64,000 bases of DNA from Agapetus fuscipes (Eukaryota; Arthropoda; Insecta; Trichoptera; Glossosomatidae): positions 1,240,001 through 1,304,000 of the forward strand of contig OX637339.1 in the NCBI GenBank assembly GCA_951799405.1, in the 5' to 3' direction. The notes beneath the pieces are model-generated. The model did not search any database, was not told the origin of the DNA, and saw only the letters and a program-made list of their open reading frames with translations. The position numbers and the translations under genes are program-made. This document shows, in pieces, positions 42,601-49,832 of this stretch (positions are counted from its first letter, which is position 1; every line of letters starts with the position of its first letter).

Positions 42601-43357
42601 CATTGATAGATTCCGAGCAAGATTGGTTGCTCGTGGATTTGCTCAAATTAAGGGTGTGAACTATCATAAGACAGATTCACCTGTGATCCAGAAGAAAACA
42701 GTTAGGTTGCTGCTGGCACTAGCTGTGCAAAATGATTGGGTAGTTCATCACCTTGATGTTTTAGCTGCCTATTTAAATAGTCCATTGGAGGAAAAAATCT
42801 TTGTGGAGATTCCAGATGGATTCCGTTGTGGAAATGAGAGAGTATGGAAATTGAACAGAAGTCTCTATGGACTGAAGCAAAGTGCCAGGGAATGGCATAA
42901 AAAGATTGATTCTTTGCTTAAGGAGTTAGGACTTGTGAGTTTGCATAAAGACAGATGCTTGTATGCAAATAATGAGAAAGACTTGTTTGTTGGATTGTAT
43001 GTGGATGATTTGGGATTTTGGGGAGTGAAAGAGAAAGTTCTGTGGATCAAGAGAGAGTTGATGTTAAAAATTGAAGTGAGAGATCTTGGTGAAATGGAAG
43101 ATTTTTTGTCAATGCATGTGGTTCAAGGTAATGGAGTGATCAGCATCGATCAGAAAAAATACATTGAGGAGGTTATTACTGAGTTTGGTTTAATTCAAGC
43201 AAAGGGAAGAGGTGCTCCCCTTCCCGCTAGTACTGAAGATAAAACTGAAACAACTGAAGAATCGTATGATGTAGCAATGTATCAACATGCTGTAGGGAGG
43301 ATAAATTATTTACCAAACTGTACTAGACCATCTCAGTTTTGCATTGAGCAAAGTTAG
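39644..43357 (+). CDS. copia Gag-Pol polyprotein, 3'-disrupted
   Basis: 1237 residues in one frame. Gag region: KLKRSNYYAWSRRAMAELV at the start, and two CCHC knuckles at about residues 264-301 (CYQCGQFGHMMREC, CYRCGKLGHMAGNC). Protease near residue 340: FLIDSAANDH, where the usual DSGA reads DSAA. Pre-integrase zinc region at about 488-530 (WHSRLGHLHEEAI...CDVCSKG). Integrase core 544-650 with the acidic residues in HTDVMG, LQSDGGGEY and NGIAERQNR. Reverse transcriptase from about 973, with HHLDVLAAYLN and LYVDDLGF. A frameshift near 43330 ends the frame (FCIEQS) before the RNase H domain. It has identical LTRs but defective coding: recent, yet not autonomous. Gag and Pol in one frame are usual for this group. 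Confidence 0.9.
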   Translation: MMDYNETRESIPKLKRSNYYAWSRRAMAELVDRNCWNAIDPGYEGVDVVNFNQEQTRTNRKALVFLWRYVDDAYMEDIGDCVTAYEAWAKLKTIHSSFTLIQCLEKMKEMMNILKTEDLPMHVYMAKIQGLNRVIRSGGYGLELNDSQLAGVFLVGLPKDKYKVLISMLGKERELTTEKVKATLLQEEDESEFEGISNAFSSVTKNSKEKEGHRGREGKNQGRRGGYRGGQNSGNSSNSNNVFQNNGNYNKILAGSSNQPKSVKCYQCGQFGHMMRECSDIKCYRCGKLGHMAGNCQEKVEIKDNNNSNSNPKSRSCVSSSKALVTSGNQSDINCEFLIDSAANDHICNDKHMFKELKVTTGEVVMGKGSVAVLGEGQIELNITDECGGWKLCMSSVLYVPEYSFNLLSTSKLAKKGIYCTSEEDSCIARDKLDNMEVIFTAPVRDGLYVLDVKKNYNFNNVKVVCSSDTSVGGNVRSAVALRSAVEWHSRLGHLHEEAIKKIPVIECHGKLDEKCDVCSKGKATRIGFPLTSERKTSKPLELIHTDVMGKLSSSVGGSKYAVTFIDDYSRYVTVYPLARKNQVFGVFKQFKTYVELLHDSKIKALQSDGGGEYIDGEFQAFLKENGIIHRKTVRDSPAQNGIAERQNRTLGNAIRCMLIQSGLPISFWAEAMSVACFVRNMSPSRAIDNQILIVRWSGKELKAEDYERLVPFGCKGFLYCDNGKFNQRAIDCVFVGYGDNVKDGTRVKGYKVWVPSQRKFVLAHDVKFETSVFPYKEKYKVNTEWIVPEVIRVVEENKESEVNDDYEWSFDDDFFQDNGNVTLQEDENDIFHDSQDFIGEVFSDANNAEIENYAELDPEQNVTVVNPRRSERIKVMKRRCTLDCCKDSNEHHVASVSVIKSKLCNVCNVSLFIKECDCVEAMLMEPNNVTEALSGKYASEWKKAMNEEMSTLESKNVFEVVGRPKYVKVLSCRWVFKIKQLNDGSIDRFRARLVARGFAQIKGVNYHKTDSPVIQKKTVRLLLALAVQNDWVVHHLDVLAAYLNSPLEEKIFVEIPDGFRCGNERVWKLNRSLYGLKQSAREWHKKIDSLLKELGLVSLHKDRCLYANNEKDLFVGLYVDDLGFWGVKEKVLWIKRELMLKIEVRDLGEMEDFLSMHVVQGNGVISIDQKKYIEEVITEFGLIQAKGRGAPLPASTEDKTETTEESYDVAMYQHAVGRINYLPNCTRPSQFCIEQS

Positions 43358-43535
43358 TCAGTATCTAAATGATCCAAAGAAAAAGAATTGGAACGAGGTT
43401 GTTCATATTTTAAGATATCTCAAAGAGACTAAAGATTTGAAAATTGTTCATTCTAAGTGTGAGGGGAAGAATCCATCAGTTGAGATTTATTGTGATTCTA
43501 ATAATAATAATAAGGGTGAGAGAAAATCATTTTGA
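43344..43535 (+). pseudogene. copia RNase H remnant
   Basis: The next frame continues the polyprotein (SKVSQYLNDPKKKNWNEVVH, then ILRYLKETKDL) and reaches the start of RNase H (IYCDSN). It then turns into an AAT-rich run and a stop. The rest of RNase H is deleted: only about 80 bp separate this stop from the 3' LTR. Confidence 0.8.
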
Positions 43536-43601
43536 GGATTTATAATAATGATGTGCCATGGACCAATTATTTCGACGAGAATTTCGGAGACAATAAAACT
43601 T

Positions 43602-43615
43602 AAACTGAGGGGAAG
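43602..43615 (+). other. copia polypurine tract
   Basis: AACTGAGGGGAAG just before the 3' LTR is the expected plus-strand priming site. Confidence 0.7.
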
Positions 43616-43819
43616 TGTTGTAAGTTGGTAGTGCGAGTTGGCAACTCAAAGTTGCAGTTTATTTTTATTGGGTTACTCAACCTGTCAGAGAGAAAATGGA
43701 GGGCTTTTCAAGTTGTGTTAGCTAAATGTTGTGTCTGTTAAAACTAACTAATAAAACATATAAACCCGATATATGAGTGTTTATCTTCAATTTCACCGCT
43801 GACAAATAAGATAACAATA
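43616..43819 (+). repeat. copia 3' LTR, 204 bp
   Basis: Same sequence as the 5' LTR by eye, followed by CAACA (43820-43824). AATAAAACATATAAACC within it could serve as polyadenylation signal or promoter. Confidence 0.93.
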
Positions 43820-44339
43820 CAACATTCTTATTACATCTTCAATGTGGATTTTTCCTGTATTATCATCCACTTATTTAATGTTATTTTGTTCTGTTTGATT
43901 AAAATTGGTGTATAACAGAAAGAACAAAAAAATGTCTAATGAATATGTTTTTTTGAAATACAAATAATCTGGCTTTTTATTGTTTGATCCACTGTGTACA
44001 CCATAGGGTACACAGTGGATCATTTTCCATTTTTCACTAAATGCAAAATATCTCTGTATTTATTGGATAAAAAAGATGGAGCTCTTAGAACAAGTTGTAG
44101 GTACCTACTTAATTTATTAATCGTTTGATAAAAGTTGCAAATTGATTGCATTTATACAAAAATAATTATGTGCGCTTGAAAAAAAATGATCCACTGTTGC
44201 CACACTGACCCTACTCGTGCTTGATAGGTAGGTACTTATATACAACCATCAAAATACGTTACAAAAGTTAAACCGCTATAACATACAATCCTTTCACTAT
44301 AAAATAGTAAATATTCATAAAATTTTAAAGGAAATTTAA

Positions 44340-45012
44340 TCTTCTAGTGATGGTATTTTTCATAAATTTTTAAAATAAAATACTAAGGCGTTCAAACCGA
44401 ATTTTGAACCATAAACGGGAACTACCGTAAAGTTTTTTGGAAAATGCTCTGAAACTATAGCAGACAGCAAGAATATGTAAGAGGTCATTATTGTATAAAA
44501 ATTTATGTTCTTATATTTGACGTACAAAAATATCATTATTTCTTTTTTGTTTTTGAGTTATATAATATATTGTAACAAATAACATTTTACCCCCTTTTCT
44601 CCTGAACAAGAAGGGTTGGAAATACAAATTTTTAGTATGTTTATCCTCTTATTTACAAGTAATGTATGTAATATCATATTTTTTTACTTTATTTCCATGG
44701 CTCATACAACTAACTTCAAAGCATCGTTTTTTATAATTTACAAAAAAATGGCCGCATTCAAAACGCTCCAGGTTTGGAATATTTTTTTTTATGCAAAAAG
44801 CAGGTAATTAATATGGAGCATTACCTCTTACTAGTCTCTGCCTGGTAGTCGATGAGGTAGTTTGCACCATTTTTTGGGCCTCTTTGAAGAGGCCGCATCC
44901 AAAACGCTCCAGGATAGGAAAAGGCAAATCTGTGAAAAAATCATTTACTCGATGTAAACTACCAGCCTGACCATGTCTCTGCCTGGTAGTCGATGAGGTA
45001 AGGTTTCATACG
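44340..45012 (-). repeat. Dispersed repeat family with GAAACCTTACCTCAT, longest copy
   Basis: Reversed copy of 15215-15700 and 35320-35900, with an additional inner block (GCCTGGTAGTCGATGAGGTA twice, at 44845 and 44982), which points to a partial internal duplication. Confidence 0.7.
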
Positions 45013-45027
45013 TCTAGCTCTTAGACT

Positions 45028-45179
45028 ATCAGCCTTCACAAAAAATGAGTACCAGCCGCTCGGGAGCTGGAAAACCACCACTTCAACTGAAGTTGTTGGC
45101 GTAAGGCCGGCCCCCTTACCTGTTAAAATAAATAGGTTAAACTCGCCACATGCGACTCCTTCGGGGATAACGCGGCAAG
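45028..45179 (+). mobile_element. SINE-1 body, cut by the assembly gap
   Basis: Runs from AATGAGTACCAGCC through CTTCAACTGAAGTTGTTGGC to ACGCGGCAAG, then N. The head is missing. Confidence 0.8.
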
Positions 45180-45379
45180 NNNNNNNNNNNNNNNNNNNNN
45201 NNNNNNNNNNNNNNNNNNNNNNNNNNNNNNNNNNNNNNNNNNNNNNNNNNNNNNNNNNNNNNNNNNNNNNNNNNNNNNNNNNNNNNNNNNNNNNNNNNNN
45301 NNNNNNNNNNNNNNNNNNNNNNNNNNNNNNNNNNNNNNNNNNNNNNNNNNNNNNNNNNNNNNNNNNNNNNNNNNNNNNN
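45180..45379. other. Assembly gap, 200 N
   Basis: Exactly 200 unknown bases. Its round length suggests a placeholder, not a measured distance. It sits between a SINE-1 body and the right part of the CAGTGTTATTC transposon. Confidence 0.95.
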
Positions 45380-45786
45380 ATTTTTGGTTCATTCTAAGTC
45401 GCAGTAGTACCTATGCTCTGTGGTCGCAGTCGACATGAGGACATTAGTTTGACAGCTGGAGTGTCGAGAAACGCTCGGGAGGGGGCGTTTACCCGAATGC
45501 TTCCGAGCGTCTCCGAAAAATGTCAAAAATCATGCAAAAACCTCAAAAAAATTCATAGACACCTAAATACCTACATAAATGTCGAGCATTTCGTATTTTT
45601 TCAAACAGAAAAAGCTACCGGAAGTCTGTTTAAACAGGATTCGGTAAACCAAAAAAAATAATGCACGTATTTTGCTAATGAATCACCTTTTTATTTATTT
45701 TGGTTTAGCGGGCTGGTACAAATTTAAATTGGTTTCTCAAAATCTCGCACTAAACAGGTATGGGCGGAATCTAATGAATAACACTG
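45380..45786. mobile_element. Right part of the CAGTGTTATTC TIR transposon
   Basis: Matches 3975-4342: GGGAGGGGGCGTTTACCCGA, GAAAAAGCTACCGGAAGTCT, and a closing AATCTAATGAATAACACTG. The left part is lost in or beyond the gap. Confidence 0.8.
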
Positions 45787-45787
45787 C

Positions 45788-45857
45788 TAGTGTTTTTAAA
45801 AATAAAGCTCACACAGTGAATTATAACAAAGTTTTTCATTTTTAACAATTGTAAAGA
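45788..45857 (+). repeat. Penelope-like pLTR direct repeat, left copy
   Basis: 70 bp, TAGTGTTTTTAAAAATAAAG to CAATTGTAAAGA, repeated exactly or almost so at 46529-46598 around a GIY-YIG coding relic. This is the layout of a Penelope-like element with its pseudo-LTRs. Confidence 0.7.
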
Positions 45858-45948
45858 TGAACTTTCACAAAGTTACTGCTGAAAACCTAAATAAGTTAAT
45901 CGCACTCTTTATTTATTTTTTAAGAACTTAAATTAAATAGTTCACTTA

Positions 45949-46130
45949 GGGCCTGTTGCACCAACCTCCAATCAGTATTTGATCGACAAGTCAAATTTGA
46001 TTGCTTAATTTTGATAAGGAGGCTCCCCAATTCTTAAGTCTTGGGGGTCTATGTCACCCTGAAAGGGTGCCATAGACCAGTGTTCCGCAAAGCGTGTGCC
46101 GCGGCACACTGGTGTACCGTGGTCATCAGT
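45949..46130. mobile_element. MITE end fragments
   Basis: GGGCCTGTTGCACCAACCTC at 45949 resembles a common insect MITE end, and CAGTGTTCCGCAAAGCGTGT with CCGCGGCACACTGGTGTACC at 46079 resembles a hAT end. Neither has a visible partner end. Confidence 0.4.
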
Positions 46131-46447
46131 TGGTTTGCCCAAGAAATCTCAAAACGAGAATCGATGAGCATCGCCGCTGCCTCACAAGCAACAACCACTC
46201 GGAATTTGCAAATCACATCATGGAGTCAAACCATTCTTTCCACTCCCACAAATTAAAACTCCTAAACCACATTACTAACAAAGGAAAGATAATGAGTAAC
46301 TTTGAAAATCTTCAGATACACAAAAATTTAAATTCAGAAAACAATTTAATTAACAACATTGTCTTTCCGAATACATCCCCTCTTCTTTCATTGTTTCCTC
46401 TTGAGCTCCGCCCACCTTATACCCCCTCCCCTTCTATAATCGATTAA
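46094..46447 (+). pseudogene. Penelope-like element, GIY-YIG C-terminal relic
   Basis: The frame carries LKTRIDEHRRCLTSNNHSEF and ANHIMESNHSF, the region that follows the catalytic GIY-YIG motif, then a long tail to the stop at 46447. The GIY-YIG signature and the reverse transcriptase are absent. Flanked by the 70-bp direct repeats. Confidence 0.65.
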
Positions 46448-46494
46448 ATTCTGACTGTATTTTTTGTATTTCTATGTTAGTTTTAAGTTGACAC

Positions 46495-46528
46495 CCGTCG
46501 ATGGTGGATATTGACCCACCGAAACTAG
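46495..46528 (+). ncRNA. Degenerate hammerhead-like motif in the Penelope relic
   Basis: The stem GGTGG-ATATTGACC-CACC is followed by GAAAC, as in a hammerhead stem II and core. The CTGANGA part is damaged (GTCGAT). It lies just before the right pLTR copy, where such ribozymes sit in Penelope-like elements. Confidence 0.4.
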
Positions 46529-46598
46529 TAGTGTTTTTAAAAATAAAGCTCACACAGTGAATTATAACAAAGTTTTTCATTTTTAACAATTGTAAAGA
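46529..46598 (+). repeat. Penelope-like pLTR direct repeat, right copy
   Basis: Second copy of 45788-45857, 741 bp downstream of the first. Confidence 0.7.
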
Positions 46599-46709
46599 GT
46601 GCGATCCTTGCAATGTTCTCCATGTGTGTGTGTAATGTACTACACAAACATAGTATTTTCAACTGGATTCCCCGTCGCTGCATTTACCCTGTTGCTTTGT
46701 CGTTACCAG

Positions 46710-46819
46710 GATATCTAAGCCTGTCTTCCACTGCAATGGGAAGAAGTCCATGCACCAGAGGATACACCAGGACTCCATCACTCCTGAACATGAGGAGATC
46801 ATCAGATACATCAATGAGA
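46710..46819 (+). CDS. Probable host exon, MCRIP (FAM195)-like
   Basis: A 110-nt exon between a good acceptor (TTTGTCGTTACCAG) and a strong donor (GAGA-GTAAGT). It encodes ISKPVFHCNGKKSMHQ, then DSITPEHEEIIRYINE. The wording PVF.xNGKK and HEExIxYI fits, from memory, the C-terminal part of MCRIP/FAM195 proteins, small regulators that bind CtBP and DDX6. The next exon should start with a tryptophan-containing end, but it is not seen. It is the clearest host-gene exon outside the zinc-finger family. The assignment is tentative. Confidence 0.5.
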
Positions 46820-46856
46820 GTAAGTCCCGACAATCATAATAATAATATTAATATCT

Positions 46857-47102
46857 AATCTAATCTAAGCTGCAAGGATATATACCATTTAAGATTTATA
46901 TTAAAATGCATTCCCACAAGCAGACATGTATAATTTCGCCTAACACATGCCGCATGTGGACCTACATTATAAGAACCCATCTCAAATGAACATAAGCCCT
47001 GCAACTCTTGCCGTCCTTCCCTGAGACAGGGGTGACATTGGCAAAGTGAACCATTTTTTCACAGTATGGGTGGTCAGCCGCATACCAACCTATAAGTCAA
47101 GC
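46857..47102 (-). repeat. TTAGA-tail dispersed repeat
   Basis: Full-length copy: tail TCTAATCTAATCTAAGCTGC at the low-coordinate end, ending with ACCAACCTATAAGTCAAG just before the 5S-like sequence. Confidence 0.85.
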
Positions 47103-47109
47103 AAATTTA

Positions 47110-47227
47110 GTCAACGACGTTACCATGTTGAAAGCACCGTTTCCCATAGATCACCGAAGTTAAGCAACATTGGGCGCGGATGGTACTTGGATGGGTGACC
47201 GCTCAGGTACACCGCGTGTCGTTGGCA
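47110..47227 (+). rRNA. 5S rRNA-like sequence, probably a pseudogene or SINE head
   Basis: 118 bp with the 5S hallmarks in order: TCAACGACGTTACCATGTTG, GATCACCGAAGTTAAGCAAC, GGGCGCGGATGGTACTTGG, ATGGGTGACCGC and ACACCGCGTGTCGTTGGC. The internal RNA polymerase III control region is mostly kept. Several changes from the insect consensus (GCAACATTGGG for GCAACGTCGGG; GGATGGTACT for GGTTAGTACT) argue against a working 5S gene. A SINE-2 begins directly at its end. Confidence 0.8.
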
Positions 47228-47230
47228 TCT

Positions 47231-47525
47231 AGGACCGGTCCGTAGTCCAGTGGCAACACTTCGGACTCGTAAATGGAAGGTTGTGGATTCGGATCCCGGC
47301 GGAGCACACAAAATATACCATTTATATTTCCAAATGTGCTCTTCGCTAGGTTGAAAAATTCATAAACCTTGACCAAAGACCGGTCACTGAAAGGTCCATC
47401 CAACCTTACTACAACTGGGTCTTGCTTGAGAATTGGCGCTTTCTACAGCGATGTCCAAGCTGGCAGAGGGCTCTTGCGATGTGAAACACACAAAAACAGC
47501 GCTCACCAAATAAATCATCATAATA
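47231..47525 (+). mobile_element. SINE-2 copy (tRNA-derived)
   Basis: Head GGACCGGTCCGTAGTCCAGT (A-box region), GACTCGTAAATGGAAGG, GATTCGGATCCCGGCGGAGC (B-box region). The body runs to AAAAACAGCGCTCACCAAAT and AAATCATCATAAT. It begins 4 bp after the 5S-like sequence. Confidence 0.87.
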
Positions 47526-47574
47526 TTATTATTTATCACTATTCGGGCTATGTAGCCGTGGTCTGGTTGATTCT

Positions 47575-47635
47575 TTCCAGACAGTTTCGCCCATTGCTCC
47601 GATGGGCATTATCAGCGGTTGGCTAGTCGCTGTGA
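47575..47635 (-). ncRNA. Hammerhead-ribozyme-like motif
   Basis: On the minus strand: CTGATAA, a stem GCCCAT-CGGAGCA-ATGGGC, then GAAAC, then TGTC giving a GUC cleavage triplet, and a short stem I (CCG with TGG). One core base differs from the consensus CTGANGA (A for G8), which would lower or abolish activity. Confidence 0.5.
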
Positions 47636-47697
47636 TCTTCTTACAGGATCTGCTGTACTAGAAACAACGCCAGCAGAATCGACCAGACCACGGCTAC

Positions 47698-47926
47698 CAG
47701 GGGCGAAGGGTGCCATACAAGCCGATTCCCATCGGTTTCCCGTTTAAAATGAGGCAAAAATGATAATAAAGTAGACTGCATGGTTTCAATGGGGGAAAAA
47801 TACGGATTGTTTCTTTGGTTTTAAATGTATTTTTTTACTTTGTGCCTATATTTTTTAACTACTTTGTTAAACCATTTTAAAAGGGAAGCCGATGGGAACC
47901 GGCTTGTATGGCACCCTTCGCCACTG
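47698..47926. mobile_element. hAT-type MITE, 229 bp, 8-bp target duplication
   Basis: Ends CAGGGGCGAAGGGTGCCATA and its inverted version (CAGTGGCGAAGGGTGCC). Flanked on both sides by ACGGCTAC (47690-47697 and 47927-47934). Inverted repeats extend about 38 bp. Confidence 0.92.
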
Positions 47927-48014
47927 ACGGCTACATAGCCTGAATAAAGTTTGCTGAGTCAACAAGAACCGGCCGTGAAAGCTTCAATGTACAATTAATA
48001 ATACTATTAGGATG

Positions 48015-48305
48015 ATTTATTTGGTGAGCGCTGTTTTTGTGTGTATCAAACCTCAAGAGCCCTCTGCGAGCTTGGTTGTCGTCGATACAAAGCGCCAATA
48101 CTCAAGCGAGACCCACATGCTGTAAGGCTGGATGGACTTTTGGTGACCGGTCATTGGTAAAGGTGTATGAATTTTTCAACCTAGCGACGAGCACATTTGG
48201 AAATATAAATGGTATCTATATTTTTTGTGCTCCGCCGGGATTCAAACCCACAACCTTCCATTCAAAGTCCGAAGTGTTACCACTGAACTACGGACCGGTC
48301 TGTTA
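48015..48305 (-). mobile_element. SINE-2 copy (tRNA-derived)
   Basis: Reverse-oriented copy. Reading the minus strand: GACCGGTCCGTAGTTCAGTG, the B-box-like GTGGGTTTGAATCCCGGCGG, and a tail at about 48015-48060 (GATTTATTTGGTGAGCGCTG on the plus strand). Confidence 0.85.
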
Positions 48306-48396
48306 TTACTCAATGGTTCTAAACGACTCAACATCACTTATTAACAACAAAAACTTGTTTGCTAATTACTGATATTGGGTTTTTACATAAGCAGAG

Positions 48397-48637
48397 CAGT
48401 GTTGCCAGCTTCAAAAACAAATTTTGTGTTGTCATTATGGTTACAGAGATCTGAAGCACTATTCTACTAAATTCCTTACGACCATCAGGCGACGAGATAG
48501 CGATTTGTGTCCAAAATAAGGTGTACCTTCTGTGATTTCTTATCTATAGAGTTCTTTCACAAGCGCTAGCGAGCACCGACTTGGATTGATATCCAAAGTG
48601 TAAGGAATTTAGTAGAATAGCGCTTCTGGTAACACTG
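48397..48637. mobile_element. MITE, 241 bp
   Basis: Ends CAGTGTTGCCAG and CTGGTAACACTG, with internal inverted blocks ACTAAATTCCTTAC and GTAAGGAATTTAGT. A small piece of the right end (AGAATAGCGCTTCTGGT) also occurs at 6474. Confidence 0.75.
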
Positions 48638-48737
48638 ATAGTGTCAAATTTAGGTTCGATTTACTGTCATCATACATGTTTGTAAAATTATTATTAAAAT
48701 AAATAAATACATGGATATTTGTACGAACCGTTCAAAT

Positions 48738-48947
48738 CTAAGCTAATCTAAGTTACAAAGATATGTAACATTAGCGAGTCACATTATATCCATTCCCACA
48801 GACACGTATAAGTTCGAACTTGCGCATGCCGCATGTGAACCTACAACATAAAAACCCAACACCTTGCAACTCTTGCCCACCTTCCCTGAAACAGGGGTGA
48901 CATGGCAAAGTGAACCATTTTCCACAGCATGGGTGGTCAGCCGCATA
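48738..48947 (-). repeat. TTAGA-tail dispersed repeat, split by a MITE
   Basis: Continues after the MITE at 49236-49262 (ACCAGCCTATAACTTAAGGA). Confidence 0.8.
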
Positions 48948-49235
48948 GGGGCCGTCCATAAATTACGTCATCGATTTTTGCCAATTTTTGACCCCCCCCC
49001 CCCCTTACAATCATCCTATAGTCATTATCTAATGACCCCTCCCCCCTCTTGCTGTAATAATGGATGAGCTTAATAATTAATAATGTTATATATCTTACAT
49101 AATATTATGTATATTTTGTAGAAATTGATATTTACAAGAACGACGTCACTTTTGGTACTCGTACGTCATTTGCCATCATCCGCAGACCAGACTCCCCCCC
49201 CCCTTAATTCGAATGACGTAATATATGGACGGCCC
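48948..49235. mobile_element. MITE with GGGGCCGTCCATAAATTACG ends
   Basis: The left end and the right end (TACGTAATATATGGACGGCCC region) are inverted copies, inserted at TA within a TTAGA-tail repeat (CCGCATA before, TACCAGCC after). C-rich runs lie inside. This end sequence is a common type in insects. Confidence 0.85.
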
Positions 49236-49262
49236 TATACCAGCCTATAACTTAAGGAACAT

Positions 49263-49740
49263 AGGCAATAAATTACATTTTTGCAATTAACAAATAATCC
49301 ATATGAATACCAAAACAAATAAAAAATACTAATTAAAACCCTAGCCGTAGCCGCCAACATTACAGATCAACCGCCATTTCTTTCTATCCAATGTCTTCAG
49401 GAGACACCCACTCTGTATGAAGACAGGATGAACTGTCAACGAAGCGTCACGAGTACTGATATTCTCCACTAACGGTTAGTACACACAAAATTTTGTGTGT
49501 CTTTGATTTATTAAATGTTTCAGAGGAAACTTGTAGAAATCCATTGAAAAATAAAAATAAAACTATTTTATTCATCTGATATATTTATTTGTTCATTAAA
49601 AACAAGAAATATTTATAAATAAATGTATAATAGTTTTAAAATCATTGATTTAATGGCATTCATTATCTATGGTTGTTAAACAAATTGAAACATAACATCT
49701 TGTTAGATATTTGTGATACCTAACCTCAATGAAAAAAAAA
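49263..49740. other. No intact gene; Penelope-like fragment
   Basis: 49385-49445 (TCTTCAGGAGACACCCACTC...GAAGACAGGATGAACTGTCA) resembles the end of the Penelope-like relic next to it (49812-49860). ACATTACAGATCA(A/G)CCGCCATTTCT also occurs at 62490. The rest is AT-rich and unrecognised. Confidence 0.45.
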
Positions 49741-49772
49741 AAACGGATTTTACTGACCGTGCAAAAGAGAAG

Positions 49773-49830
49773 AACGATTTTCTCTACGTTTCGTCGGAGT
49801 CATATCCGACGTCCTCAGGAGACGTGTGTC
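49773..49830 (-). ncRNA. Hammerhead-ribozyme-like motif, best of three
   Basis: Minus strand, in order: TCTC (stem I), CTGAGGA (core, fits CTGANGA), a stem GTCGG-loop-CCGAC, GAAAC, GTA (stem III of two pairs and the cleavage triplet GUA), and GAGA closing stem I. All conserved core positions are present, with one unpaired C after the first core segment. It lies downstream of the GIY-YIG frame, as in Penelope-like elements, where minimal hammerheads are known. Confidence 0.6.
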
Positions 49831-49832
49831 CT

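Larger units (their letters stand above)
38759..44211. mobile_element. TA-target TIR transposon (about 0.9 kb) carrying a nested copia
   Basis: Left end GGGTCAATGTGGCAACAGTG and right end CACTGTTGCCACACTGACCC are inverted copies flanked by TA. Subterminal GGGTAC(ACA)GTGGATCA words recur at about 38789, 39120, 39146, 43985 and 44005 in both orientations. The copia element at 39292-43819 is inserted inside. A SINE-1 tail fragment lies at 39168-39265. No transposase is left. Confidence 0.85.
47541..47950. mobile_element. Palindromic element with about 33-bp inverted repeats, holding a nested MITE
   Basis: Left ATTCGGGCTATGTAGCCGTG...GTCTGGTTGATTC and right GAATCGACCAGACCACGGCT...ATAGCCTGAAT are inverted copies. 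The right arm is split by the hAT MITE at 47698-47926. A hammerhead-like motif lies inside on the minus strand, so this may be a Penelope-related pLTR pair in inverted orientation. Confidence 0.65.
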
